A DNA stretch of 64,000 bases from Epiperipatus broadwayi (lineage: Eukaryota > Onychophora > Udeonychophora > Euonychophora > Peripatidae). The notes under the pieces were generated by a model that was given only the letters and a program-made list of their open reading frames with translations, had not been told where the DNA came from and searched no databases. Made by a program: the position numbers and the translations under genes. Where the stretch lies: NCBI GenBank assembly GCA_028023455.1, contig JAQFVV010000056.1:4921717-4985716 (forward strand), written 5' to 3'. Positions within the stretch are counted from its first letter, which is position 1; each line of letters begins with the position of its first letter. Shown here in pieces: positions 12,063 to 23,861 of the stretch.

Positions 12063-13609
12063 TGTTTAACTTTATTATTCTAAAAATAAAACATAATGAA
12101 AATAATATATAATTTGAAAAATTACAAAATAATTATGACCTGGTCAGTTAGAGATATGGTACACCTATTTAAAAAAAATTCTAAACTTGCTTGGAAATTG
12201 AACACATTAATTAATATTATCAAGATTAACATTCTGCATCAATTCATTGCAGGTGAAGATACTAACAACTATGCTATGTATTCTTTCACTTATATACATA
12301 TGTATATGAAAAAGAATCATAATCATGTGACTTTTTGTCAGATATTCTAGGTTTCTTTTTCTTGATGTGGTGTATTTTTATTTGAAATATATGATCATTA
12401 TTCTTTTACAAGATTTTGCTAATTTTTTTAAGAATTACACATATTAATCGCTGTATAGTTTTTTTCTTAGTAAGCATCCAAGTTCATTAATTTATCCGAA
12501 ATATTATTTTTATTAAAACCATGCCAAGCAATTAAATAATTAATATAATGTAATTTATTTTAAAAATATACAATAACAAATATATTCTTTATTGTTTTAA
12601 ATAAGTTAAAACATTTTTAAAAAAAATAACATAAATGCTATGCTAAATAAAATAATATAGATGAATAACTTGAGTATAGAATTTCTTTTTTGTTCTTTTT
12701 AATTTATTAACTTAACATGTTCATTATAATCATAGCAACACTAATTATTTTTTGCTGATTTAGGCATTATGTTTCTTGTGCAATCTATACCTTTTTCTTC
12801 ATTATTTTTGAGCCTATATATAAACTTAGTTTATTATGAGCAGTTTAATTTACCATGGAAATAATTTTAAATTTATAAGCTTAAAAAGTCTGAAGATTAG
12901 CTTAACCTTTAACAAATTACATTATACAATTTTCATAACAAATAAGTCAGACCTCTCAACTTTAGACCTCAATAGAAGTAACAATTTCTAATTAGTAGAA
13001 TGTTTTGCCTTTGGAAAAAATTTTGATCTTTCATTTTCAAAAAGAAAAATTGTAATTTTCAGTAATTTGTTTACATATTAAATGTTATTTATGTAATATT
13101 TTTGTAAAATACTTATTATAATCCAAAACCTAGGTAACTACAATTACATTTTATTTGAAAGTATTTATTTTTAAAAAGATAAGTTGTAAAAAGTTCATTA
13201 TAGCAAAGCAGAAGCAGTTTTTAATGGCTAATCAGTATGAAAGGTTCTCAATAGTGGTAAAGAAATTGTATTACTTAGGTAGAATTTCTGCTGGAAGCAT
13301 GCCAGGTGTTTTATTTTAAATAATCTAATTTATTCATGGTATAAATAATACTGCTGATTTTAAATTATTGTATTTAATATTTACTTTTATTAAAATAAAA
13401 TAAAAAACACAATGCAGTAAAGAAAATAAAAAAGCATGGTTAAGCAAACTATAACAAATGTGATTATTTATGTCAGTGGATAGACAATGTTAATAGCCTG
13501 TAATATCACTACAAATGTGTTTTCTTCTTTGTATAATTGACACTAGATAAATTTAACTAAATTAGAATCAATGTGTTGTGTAGTTTCCTGGTATTTCTTG
13601 TTTTTCCAT
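12063..13609. other. A+T-rich stretch, no gene recognised
   Basis: An open frame at 12096-12350 (+) has no recognisable similarity and looks like chance. The remainder is A+T-rich non-coding DNA. Confidence 0.5.
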
Positions 13610-14245
13610 TTCATCAAACCTCAGATCCTTTTTACATTTTGTTTATGAATGGGTGAGTATCTGGATCCACAAAGTCAAAACTGTGATTTATTTTGAAATG
13701 TTCAAATCCAGCATGTCATAATTTCTCACTTTGATCCATCTGCAACATTTGCTTTGAAGGCATCCATAAAAATAGGTTGCTCTTCTATTTGGCAGAGTGA
13801 CAGTAAATCACTTATCAGTCTCTCTTCATAAACCATTGAATAACCACTACTGTGGAAGTATTTACCCCCATTGATTTTTTGCCTCATCTAGAGACTTTTG
13901 TCAACATTCGCTATTTTGTTAGAGCCTCCAATTTTGCATGATGGCAGATGTAAACTTTATGCAAGTACTTATTCCAATAAATAACTGTTTTGTCTGAAAT
14001 ATCTAATTGTTTTCCCCCATTCTATGGATCTTAATTTTCTACCCAGCTGTAAACAAATCTCAATACCTCACAAATGATATTTTGGATTCCTTTTAACTAT
14101 GTTCCTTTCCAAACATATAGGCACATAGAACATGTTTGTACATGATGATACCATTTTATCTCCATTTACACATAAAGTATCATATCATGTCTATTATCAC
14201 ACTTTTTTCAGGGAGTACTATCCCATAATTTTGAAAATATTACAC
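13610..14245 (-). pseudogene. Merlin / ISXO2-like DDE transposase relic
   Basis: Minus-strand translation in shifting frames gives blocks of the ISXO2-like (IS1595/Merlin) transposase in the right order: ISDKTVIYWNKYLHKV; KIGGSNKIANVDKSL, corresponding to the KIGGxxxxVEIDES block with the first catalytic Asp; NGGKYFHSSG; a block resembling the family's WVFGGIERETG; then GFEHFKINHSFDFVDPDT, near-exact for the family's HxxVNHSxxFVDPxTGxxTN block. Merlin elements are eukaryotic cut-and-paste transposons related to bacterial IS1016/ISXO2 elements. Several frameshifts and stops make this copy dead. Terminal inverted repeats and 8-9 bp target duplications were not found. Confidence 0.85.
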
Positions 14246-14479
14246 TGCATTTTGTTTTGTCAAGGGAGGATTCCAATATTTTAATAATATTTTCAAAAAT
14301 GTTAGTGCAAAAAAAGAAATCATGATAATTTTAGCCATGTTTACTTGTTTGCCACATGTTAAGCGTTAACCACATGTTAATGTTTGGGCATTATATTGTG
14401 AATGGAATTCATTAAAAAATGTATTTGATTTTTTTAAAAAAATTAATATTCAATTTAGAATTCCTTTGTTATTAGAGGG

Positions 14480-14635
14480 TATTTAAACCCAGGCTTTCAA
14501 GCTCTCTTTAATCATCCACTTTTTTATACAACCAATAAGCAAGACCACATGCATGTGGAAATGATAAATGATCTCCAATATATATATATTATGCTGAACC
14601 ATCACTCATCTGTTAATCAAGATTATTATGCCCCA

Positions 14636-14640
<5 letters not shown>
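14480..14640 (-). repeat. Family P repeat copy P2, with decayed hammerhead (14570-14624)
   Basis: This shares the tRNA-like B-box remnant (minus strand GGGTTTAAATACCC), the 'GGCTTTCAAGCTCTCTTTAATCATCC' type block, and the hammerhead region with copies at 1.1 and 35.4 kb. The ribozyme core here reads CAGAUGA..AGCAU-AAU instead of CUGANGA..GAAA, so it should not cleave. It ends in an (AT)n run at about 14637-14670. Confidence 0.65.
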
Positions 14641-14670
<30 letters not shown>

Positions 14671-15582
14671 AACCTGATTGAAATCCGGTTCAATGGTGTT
14701 GTTATTAAACAAAAAAAAGAAATTTATTAAGCTTTTAATTTTAATTAAACACAGAGTTTAAATTTGCAATATTATTTAAAAAGAATGCGTGTATCCAAGT
14801 ACACACACATTTATATGTAAAACGGATTTTTTAAAAATATTTATCGATTTATTTTAAAATAGTTTTCATATACTGCCTGTTTTTAAATCCATTTCATTTA
14901 AAAACAAGCTGGCTAGCTAATTGCATTCCTGTTGCTTTTATTTTAATTATTGTAAACAATTTTGATAGTGGAAATTTGATTTTTATGTTGTTGTTTTCAT
15001 TTCAATAAACCCTGGGTAGAATTCCTAGATAGACTGAGCGGGAGATTAATATTTTTCCTGCCTAAGGTGAAGAAATTGAACAACAAGGAAAGTGTTTCGC
15101 GGGAAATGAGCAACGTATGAATAGCCCCGAAAATTTGGAGTGTCAGTTAATTCATTGTTTGTTGATAAACAAGCTGTTTATCAAGTGAGAATTTATATCA
15201 GCACGGACATTTAATTTCTTATAGGACATCAGTCGTGATTAAATACTTTTGCCTACAACAAAATGAAAAATTCTATACTTGTTACCACCACCCAAATGGC
15301 TTGCTAACTCCACAAAAGACGAATCCCTGACTTCCAAGTTTGCTCCAGTAATACCTTGAACACCTAAAAGAAGCCGGAACCTCTCTACATCTACCTTGCT
15401 GCCTAAAGAACCTGAAAATGAACTTAAGTAAAAGTGCGCACTCTACGTGAACATTGCTTTTACCGAAAGGTAACTATTTTCGTTTTTATTCTTCCCAGGG
15501 TAAATTAATTCTCATTAAATCTCCGCTCAATCTAATCATAAATATGTATTCTTAAATCAATATAGTCTCATATTTAATATTT
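14671..15582. other. Left flank of the Ty3-type element, less A+T-rich
   Basis: From about 15,010 the sequence is more complex and less A+T-rich than the background. No protein similarity was recognised. The Ty3-type element interrupts this stretch, which resumes at 22,601. A possible 5' splice site (AAAG|GTAACT near 15,470) is not supported by any coding frame. Confidence 0.4.
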
Positions 15583-15586
15583 GCTC
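15583..15586. repeat. Target-site duplication of the LTR element (GCTC)
   Basis: The 4-bp duplication GCTC abuts the outer end of the left LTR and matches 22597-22600 exactly. Four bases is within the range produced by Ty3/gypsy integrases. Confidence 0.75.
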
Positions 15587-18113
15587 TGTAACGGTCAGAA
15601 AACGTGTGACTCGTAAACATAGTGCAGAATTCGACCACCATACAGAACAGCAGCACCATCGAGTAGCGAAGCACCCATGGTACTGAGTTCGAACATAGTT
15701 TATCGGTTCCACAATACAATCCACGAAACAACACATCTGATGTGACATTAGTAAATATTTCCTTAGGCACGGTGGTCAGGGATATGTAAGAGACTCATGA
15801 TTTTATTCTCGAGTTAGCCAATAATCAAACTAATATTAATTAAACATTCATATTTACATAATCGAGGAAATATTATATAGAATGGGTATCGAATAAATGA
15901 AACATAAATGCAGACGTATAGTTTAAAATTATTTATTAACACATTTTAAGAAGACAATCATTTACTAATAATATTTTGGGGATTTAAAGCTTCAGTAGCG
16001 GGATTTGCGACAAGATTATATTTTAAAGAATACATTTATTTATTTGTTTACAAAAGGAATTCATTTATATGAAGGCATAATCTAGCTACCTAAAATTCTC
16101 GAGTAATTATTTCTAATGCATGCCTGGAGGGATTTATACCTTTGCAATGCAAGAGTCTAAAGTATGAGTTATAAATGTAATGGCAGACATATATTTATTT
16201 AATTAAAATATTTATTTGTAACTAAGGGCAAACATTTATTTGAGAGTGAATTATGAAGATAATGCAGAGGCGGAGTGATATATAGAATAATAAAATTAAG
16301 TAAAGGAACACGTGGTATGCTTTAGAAAGGCGATATGGAGTGGCAGTATATTGAAACTGCAATGCCACGAATGGGTTTATAAGAGTATCGGGCTGGTCTC
16401 TGCCTCGGCCCGACGAAGTAAGGTGTCACATAAGCATAACCAGGGACAAGCGGTCCGTGTCGCAGTTTTGCCGGCTAGCTGCATGACATTGTCAAATCCT
16501 ATGGGAGCACCCATTATGCCCGCTTGTGTAGGATGTCTGGGGTTAATTTCAACCCTGAAGAATCTGGAAATTTCACGGAAGAATGGGTCATCGCGTCTCT
16601 AAAACATAGCACATGTATACTGTATAAATGATTATGATTAGATTTAAAATAGATTTCTAACTAGGCCCTACATTATCAACATTTACTAAAGAATGTTGGC
16701 GACTCTCAAAGAAATGTAATTTGATGGAATTATTCATTAAGATTTAATATATACAAAACATATCTAAACTGGGAGTTATTACAACTAATATGCCAGCCAT
16801 TTGCGAAGTTGTATACCCCTGCATTACAATAAATGAAGCATTGAATGCGTGTCGATTTATATGAAAGTTAAGTTAGTTATGAAAGCAAATATTAATGAAA
16901 ATTTGACACGCATTCATTGTTCCAAGCGATCATAGATTTAAACTTTGAACATTGAGACAATTATTAGCAGGCAATAATTAAATAATAAATATAGATAAAA
17001 TGTAGATTTTAGAAATACACACCCAAGAAAGATAGAATGAGGTAAGTTAGATTATTAGAGAAATTTACACATTAGGTTAATTATTCAATTTTAGTTATAC
17101 AAATGATAGTTTTTACATTTTATAATTGAGATAAGTATTATGAAGAAGAGCTATAGCATATTATTAGAGTACTCTAGAGTTTGAACACAGACAGGTACCT
17201 GTTTTATAAGAAGTTTTCTGATCTCATTAGTTTAGCAGCAAAAAGTTCACGAGTGGCAAGTCTTTCTTGTATTTAGATATTTCATTTAATTTCACAGCAG
17301 CAGCAGCTTTTTCATTTATTTCAGGCAGCAGATCTTCATGGTGAATTTATGACAGGCAATGGAAAGTTCGGCATCCGATAGGCCATCTCCTGATGGAGAA
17401 TAATCTAGGTGCTTTACTCGGTCATACCTTGGCAGGAACAAATTATTTTATTATTTTTGGAGACTCTCAGTGATCGAGAGCAAAGCTAAAGTTTAAGTGA
17501 ATGTCTCCAGAAAATCTAAGATGACCTCTTTTCTTATCTTGATCTCTCACATTTTTGTTAAGATATTTTTAGGTTCTACTTAATCTGCCCTGAGAATAAT
17601 CAATGCATTTTGTTGGTTTTTAATTAAAGAAAGCTGCCGTTCTATTGTTTACAGTTTACATTTACTAATTATATTTTGGGGAATTTTTCTTTAATTAATC
17701 TATTATCTATCACTGACCGATGCTTTTAAATTTCAAAAACAAAAAGGGAACATAAGATTATTTTAACTTTTAATTAAATATTACATCAGATTTTTTTAGA
17801 ATTTTTATTAAATGAAATTTAAACAAAGCAATAAATACAAACTTTATAATGCAAAATAAATGATTAAAATTATACAAATTTATATAACTAAAAGAAATCT
17901 AAATTATATTATTTTATCCCCATCTATTGCCTTTAATTTGAGATCGAAATGTGTGTGTGTTTATGCTGAATTCTACATATATTTATACATTTTTAATATT
18001 GTTACACACACAATTTGATACCAAAAAGTTTAAATTTGGGCGGGATAGACCGGTCAGTGAGAGACGACAGAAAAAGGTGAAACTTAAGTTCGAATACGAA
18101 TCTTACTGTTTCA
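15587..18113 (-). repeat. 3' LTR of the Ty3-type element (left copy)
   Basis: This is a near-identical copy of 20068-22596. Differences sampled by eye are mainly C/T and G/A changes, many at CpG sites. It holds a 96-codon open frame on the plus strand (16312-16602), antisense to the element and kept in length in both LTRs, although its residues differ. The opposite (sense) strand is also partly open there. No product was recognised for either frame, so both may be chance. Confidence 0.9.
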
Positions 18114-18132
18114 TTTCCCCGTACTTCCCGTG
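18114..18132 (-). promoter_or_regulatory. Polypurine tract candidate next to the 3' LTR
   Basis: On the minus strand the bases directly before the 3' LTR read CACGGGAAGTACGGGGAAA, purine-rich and abutting TGAAACAG. In LTR elements this RNase-H-resistant tract primes plus-strand DNA. Its position supports the minus-strand orientation. Confidence 0.65.
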
Positions 18133-18596
18133 AACAATTAAGGAAGAACAAAGGAGGCAAAAAAGAGAAGAAAAAAATTTACATTACATAATTTAAATAC
18201 GAAAAAATTATTATTTATTATTATTATTTTTTTTTTTCAGATATATTGAAATATAGAAAGCAGAGATTACATGAAGCAATGAACAATTTATATACCCGGA
18301 TCTAGAATTTATAGTTTAATTAAAATGGCCTAATTTGGCCGTGTCTGGTTAAAATCATAGTAATAATTAGTTAAACAGAATATATATATATAAAATTCTT
18401 AGAATAGGATTAGTTAGTATAATATAAAAAAATTTTTTAAGAGTAATAGTAATTAAAACAATAATATATATAATAAAATTTCTATCTAAAACCCTATTTG
18501 ACTAAAGTACAATCCATTCAACCAAGTTCATTATATCAAGTTCGTTTTAATATTCTCATATACATTTAATCCGTCCTAAGAGTCTAATATTTTTAC

Positions 18597-18745
18597 AACC
18601 CCAGGTCAGGTGGATAATACCTACATGGTTTGAGATTACGTGCATTATATGTCGCTTTTATGGTATCTTCATCTTTTAATAAATATGCATTTGGGCCACA
18701 TGTGCGATCAATTATAAAGGGTCCCCGGTACAAATGAAAGAACTT
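18597..18745 (-). pseudogene. Integrase C-terminal GPY/F module fragment
   Basis: Minus-strand translation after the frameshift or stop that ends the upstream frame at 18763 gives FHLYRGPFIIDRTCGPNAY, then LLKDEDTIKATY, then NARNLKPCR. This is the GPY/F module at the C-terminus of Ty3/gypsy integrases (x-GPFxIxRxxGxNAYxL...NLKP). It completes the integrase tail that starts in the frame 19308-18763 and shows that the element codes on the minus strand. It is a pseudogene because it is out of frame with its N-terminal part. Confidence 0.8.
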
Positions 18746-18762
18746 TTATATACTCTTTTATT

Positions 18763-19308
18763 TCAGTTACTTTCTTGAGAGTTCCGTACCCAAACATAGT
18801 TCCCGACCTGGAAATGTTGGCTTCTTTGATCTGCTAGTAATTTCCATTCTGCCCTTTCTGTAAGGCAGCGGTGTGCCTTGCATCTGTCAGTTTCAATATT
18901 GATTTCACATTCATCCATGGGTAATGGTGTCTTGATCAGTAATGAGTCCGCTTTACCAAAATGAAAACGTGTTGGTGTTATGCCACTGTCCATCTTCATC
19001 TTTTTTTTACTGCTTTCACTCAACAATTCTTGTGGGCCTTCATCTATTGGAATAAGGTCTATTTGCTCATCTACTATCATAGGTTTGTCAAGTATTTCTA
19101 ATTCCCTTTCCTTTTCCATTTCTTTAATTTCTTCTTCCTTTTTACTAGCTGGGGATATTCCAAAATGTTCCTTTATGGCTTTTAACTCTCTCCCCATAAG
19201 GTCTTTAAATTTCTGATATTCTCTCGGTCTTATCTTTTCTTCTTCTTGTCTCTGTCTTGATTCTTCATCTCTTCTTTTTCTCATTTCTTCCTCATACATT
19301 TTCTTCAT
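18763..19308 (-). pseudogene. Gag-like N-terminus fused to integrase C-terminal segment
   Basis: This 181-codon open frame is the only coding remnant inside the LTR element. Residues 1 to about 100 are highly charged (Glu/Lys/Arg-rich, predicted coiled coil), and by position resemble the start of a Gag-type protein. From about residue 109 the frame reads ITPTRFHFGKAD, the 'TPxxLxFGR' block of Ty3/gypsy integrases. Near the end comes RSQHFQVGNYVWVRN, the 'F.VGDYVWV' strand before the GPY/F module. Protease, RT, RNase H and the integrase catalytic core are absent, so a large deletion joined both ends of gag-pol. The GPY/F remainder follows in another frame. Whether the coiled-coil part is truly Gag is inferred from position. 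Confidence 0.7.
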
Positions 19309-20025
19309 TTCTTCATATTCTGTCTAAATATTTCAAGTAACCTTAGACTGAAGTTCATTGATGCTATTCTGTCATTTTCTGCTTCCATTTTTCTTAATAT
19401 TATTTATTTTCTTTATACTATTAGCATTTGACTACTCCCCACCGGTATATTGGCCCTATAACACTCTTTCGCTGCCCTCACCTACTCTACATTGCCCTAT
19501 CTCTATATTGCTGCGTTTAACATATTTAACATATATATTATAGCGAACTACTGGTTACGCGTATAATAAACCACTGCTGTCTATGATATATATTTTTGTA
19601 CTTTAACAAAATATTTACTGTTAACATATATAACAAGCTTCTGCTCTCTATGCTATATATATATCTATATAACTGTGCTTTAATAAAAAAAAATTCAATG
19701 CTACTTGCTTTCTCATTTGACAACTGATTACTTTTTTTTTGACATATATATATAAAATAAATATTTCATTAGATCCGAGTATTTTCGTTCCTTCTTAAAT
19801 TACACACACATCCCTGCTTTCCTTAAATTTGTTATTACACCTGCTGTCTTTTCATTCACTCGACCCACATTATTTCACTCGATTTACTTTTTTTCATTAT
19901 TTTTATCAAAACAAAATCGTATATATATATAGATTAATTAGCTAACTCGAGTAACGAACGCTAAAAGAAATTTATATGTGTTATATTTTGCTCAGGGTAT
20001 ATATGGATTTTTTGTATCGAAAGCT
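19309..20025 (-). other. 5' leader region of the Ty3-type element
   Basis: A+T-rich, low-complexity DNA with several (TA)n runs lies between the PBS candidate and the coding remnant. It holds no recognised frame and corresponds to the untranslated leader plus possibly decayed gag. Confidence 0.5.
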
Positions 20026-20043
20026 CCACATTGGAAAGCGCCA
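20026..20043 (-). promoter_or_regulatory. Primer-binding site candidate (tRNA-Lys type)
   Basis: On the minus strand this reads TGGCGCTTTCCAATGTGG, starting 24 bases inside the 5' LTR. It resembles TGGCGCCCAACGTGGGGC, complementary to the 3' end of a tRNA-Lys and used by several metazoan LTR elements. Mismatches and the wider-than-usual spacing to the LTR make this tentative. Confidence 0.45.
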
Positions 20044-20067
20044 AACAGTAAAAAAAAAATTTAACTA

Positions 20068-22596
20068 TGTAACGGTCAAAAAACGTGTGACTCGTAAACA
20101 TAGTGCAGAATTCGACCACCATACAGAACAGCAGCACCATCGAGTAGCGAAGCCACCCATGGTACTGAGTTCGAACATAGTTTATCGGTTCCACAATACA
20201 ATCCACGAAACAACGCATCTAATGCGACATTAGTAAATATTTCCTTAGGCACGGTGGTCAGGGATATGCAAGAGACTCATGATTTTATTCTCGAGTTAGC
20301 CAATAATCAAACTAATATTAATTAAACATTCATATTTACATAATCGAGGAAATATTATATAGAATGGGTATCGAATAAATGAAATGTAAATGCAGACGTA
20401 TAGTTTAAAATTATTTATTAACGCATTTTAAGAAGACAATCATTTACTAATAATATTTTGGGGATTTAAAGCTTCAGTAGCGGGATTTGTGACAAGATTA
20501 TATTTTAAAGAATACATTTATTTATTTGTTTACAAAAGGAATTCATTTATTTGAAGGCATAATCTAGCTACCTAAAATTCTCGAGTAATTATTTCTAATG
20601 CATGCCTGGAGGGATTTATACCTTTGCAATGCAAGAGTCTAAAGTATGGGTTATAAAAGTAATGGCAGACATATATTTATTTAATTAAAATATTTATTTG
20701 TAACTAAGGGCAAACATTTATTTGAGAGTGAATTATGAAGATAATGCAGACGCGGAGTGATATATAGAATAATAAAATTAAGTAAAGGAACACGTGGTAC
20801 GCTTTAGAAAGGCGATATGGAGTGGCAGTATATTGAAACTGCAATGCCACGAATGGATTTATAAGAGTATCGGGCTGGTCTCTGCCTCAGCCCGACGAAG
20901 TAAGGTGTCACATAAGCATAACCAGGGACAAGCAGTCCATGTCACAGTTTTGCCGGCTGGCTGCATGACATTGTCAAATCCTACGGAAGCACCCATTATG
21001 CCCGCTTGTGTAGGACGACTGGGGTTAATTTCAACCCTGAAGAATCCGGAAATTTCATGGCAGAATGGGTCATCGCATCTCTAAAATGTAGCACATGTAT
21101 ACTGTATAAACGATTATGATGAGATTTAAAATAGATTTCTAACTAAGCCCTACATTATCAACATTTACTAAAGAACATTGGCGACTCTCAAAGAAATGTA
21201 ATTTGATGGAATTATTCATTAAGATTTAATATATAAAAAACATATCTAAACTGGGAGTTATTACAACTAATATGCCAGCCATTTGCGAAGTTGTATATCC
21301 CTGCATTACAATAAATGAAGCATTGAATGCGTGTCGATTTATATGAAAGTTAAGTTAGTTATGAAAGCAAATATTAATGAAAATTTGACACGCATTCATT
21401 GTTCCAAGCGATCATAGATTTAAACTTTGAACATTGAGACAATTATTAGCAGGCAATAATTAAATAATAAATATAGATAAAATGTAGATTTTAGAAATAT
21501 GCACCCAAGAAAGATAGAATGAGGTAAGTTAGATTATTAGAGAAATTTACACATTAGGTTAATTATTCAATTTTAGTTATACAAATGATAGTTTTTACAT
21601 TTTATAATTGAGATAAGTATTATGAAGAAGAGCTATAGCATATTATTAGAGTTCTCTAGAGTTTGAACACAGACAGGTACCTGTTTTATAAGAAGTTTTC
21701 TGATCCCATTAGTTTAGCATCAAAAAGTTCACGAGTGGCAAGTCTTTCTTGAATTTAGATATTTCATTTAATTTCACAGCAGCAGCAGCTTTTTCATTTA
21801 TTTCAGGCAGCAGATCTTCATGGTGAATTTATGACGGGCAATGGAAAGTTCGGCATCCGATAGGCCATCTCCCAATGGAGAATAATCTAGGTGCTTTACT
21901 CGGTCATACCTTGGCAGGAACAAATTATTTTATTATTTTTGGAGACTCTCAGTGATCGAGAGCAAAGCTAAAGTTTAAGTGAATGTCTCCAGCAAGTCTA
22001 AGATGGCCTCTTTTCTTATCTTGATCTCTCACATTTTTGTTAAGATATTTTTAGGTTCTACTTAATCTGCCCTGAGAATAATCAATGCATTTTGTTGGTT
22101 TTTAATTAAAGAAAGCCGCCACTCTATTGTTTACAGTTTACATTTCCTAATTATATTTTGAGGAATTTTTCTTTAATTAATCTATTATCTATCACTGACC
22201 GATGCTTTTAAATTTCAAAAACAAAAAGGGAGCATAAGATTATTTTAACTTTTAATTAAATATTACATCAGATTTTTTTAGAATTATTTTTAAACGAAAT
22301 TTAAACAAAGCAATAAATACGAACTTTATAATGCAAAATAAATGATTAAAATTATACAAATTTATATAACTAAAAGAAATCTAAATTATATTATTTTATC
22401 CCCATCTATTGCCTTTAATTTGAGATCGAAATGTGTGCGTGTTTATGCTGAATTCTACATATATTTATACATTTTTAATATTGTTACACACACAATTCGA
22501 TACCAAAAAGTTTAAATTTGGGCGGGATAGACCGGTCAATGAGAGACAACAGAAAAAGGTGAAACTTAAGATTCGAATACGAATCTTACTGTTTCA
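20068..22596 (-). repeat. 5' LTR of the Ty3-type element (right copy)
   Basis: This is the partner of 15587-18113. In the first ~230 aligned bases I counted about six differences (roughly 2-3 %), so the insertion is not recent but post-dates much of the surrounding decay. The plus-strand 96-codon frame recurs at 20794-21084. Confidence 0.9.
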
Positions 22597-22600
22597 GCTC
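22597..22600. repeat. Target-site duplication of the LTR element (GCTC)
   Basis: GCTC directly follows the right LTR and matches 15583-15586. Confidence 0.75.
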
Positions 22601-23861
22601 TAATTTCCAATATTTTGTAGTGTGTCTTGGAATCTTAGTTTTAAGATTCCAATTTGCTTTCAGTTTTGTTTATTGGAGAGTGACGAATGAGTTTTATATT
22701 TTATGCCTCACTTTTGTAAATGCTTTAGCAGTCTTGTATATATTTTTTTATGCTTACCTGTAATTATTTAGTATTCAATAATTAATTTGTAATTTTATAC
22801 TCTGTATTTACCCTAGTGCTTAACCTCCAAAAATCTTTTGGCTGACGACTTTATTGTCTGATTTTCGCAGGTGGAGATTTCGTTTCTAAGATCTCTAAAG
22901 GCGGAAATTAGAATTGTGTTTTTCTTTGTAATTTTATAAGTTGTCAGCAGGAAGATAAAATTTATCCTTTCTTAAATTACAGGTGAGCGATACTTTCATT
23001 CTGCTAAAGTGTTTACAACTTTTAAGATTTTCGTACTCTGTGAACTCTCCGATAGATTCATTTGTGTATTTATTACGTGTACTTTAAATTTATCAGAGTG
23101 TGTACTCAGAATTTGTTTGTAAGTTTATTTTCTTTTCGTTATTTGCTGGGACAGATGTAACTGTTTTTCTAATCATTTACTTGTCTCTTATTAAGACCAT
23201 TAATTATTAATTTTAAAGTAATTTTCGCCAATCGTTTGGCTGGGATTCACCAGTTTAATTGTTTCTTCATTTCAATGATATTTTTCGATTGTTCTTGGGG
23301 TGGATCAATCGCCATTATTTTAAATGTAGTAATTGGTGCAGTTCATACCGATATAAGGACATTCAAGATCTGACCATGTTTAGATCTCGAACAGCTCATC
23401 AGCACTGGTTCTTTGATCTATTTCAAGGGCATATGGTTTAAGTATCTAAAAGGGAAAACCAGTGTTTAGGTGAATCCTCTGCTGAATGAAATTTGCTTCC
23501 TCCCTTTTAACTTTGTTTATTAGAAGATCAGTCAGTCTGTCATAGCTTTGCCTTTAGTATTTCTGGTACACGCCTGAGTTAACTCACATTTATTATGTCA
23601 TAAACTTACATTTAATAATTTATTTTCTCATAATAAAATTTATGAAATATGTTTAACTTAATTTGGCTGATGTTTGTCTTTGTGCTTTTGTCTCAATTGT
23701 CTAAACAATTTAAGATCTTTTGTTTCTCCCTGAGTCTAGTCGGCGCAAACCATCATCATCATCTATTCTGATTACAGTAAACAAATTTTCCAGACACGTA
23801 GTGTTCTTTCTGTTGGCGCCCTCTGTTTCAGAATAGATTGAGTATCCGGTATAATATATAT
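22601..23861. other. Right flank of the Ty3-type element, less A+T-rich
   Basis: This is the continuation of the more complex stretch seen before 15,583. No protein was recognised; a 60-codon frame at 23259-23441 has no known motif. An AATAAA signal lies near 23,633, and GTTGGCGCCCTCTG near 23,813 is a possible PBS-like site. It may be an LTR or untranslated part of an older retroelement, or host DNA. Confidence 0.35.

Larger units (their letters stand above)
15587..22596 (-). mobile_element. Ty3/gypsy-type LTR retrotransposon, internally deleted
   Basis: Two direct repeats of 2,527 and 2,529 bp begin TGTAACGG and end TTTCA on the plus strand. They enclose 1,954 bp and are flanked by a 4-bp duplication (GCTC at 15583-15586 and 22597-22600). 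The element reads on the minus strand: LTRs then start TGAAACAG and end GTTACA, so the TG..CA rule holds either way. Just inside the right (5') LTR is a TGGCGC primer-binding site candidate. Just inside the left (3') LTR is a purine-rich tract. The only coding remnant fuses a charged N-terminal segment to an integrase C-terminus, so most of gag-pol is missing. LTRs of 2.5 kb are long for this group. It could move only in trans. Confidence 0.9.

Noticed and set aside
15552-15770. Minus-strand open frames spanning the left LTR boundary (also 19961-20233 on both strands)
   Set aside because: They run across the LTR edge or are shadows of conserved LTR sequence; no motif or start context supports translation.
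18980-19216. Plus-strand 78-codon frame
   Set aside because: It is the antisense shadow of the gag-integrase remnant on the minus strand.
23259-23441. 60-codon frame as a host gene
   Set aside because: No motif, no conserved partner and no splice signals were seen.
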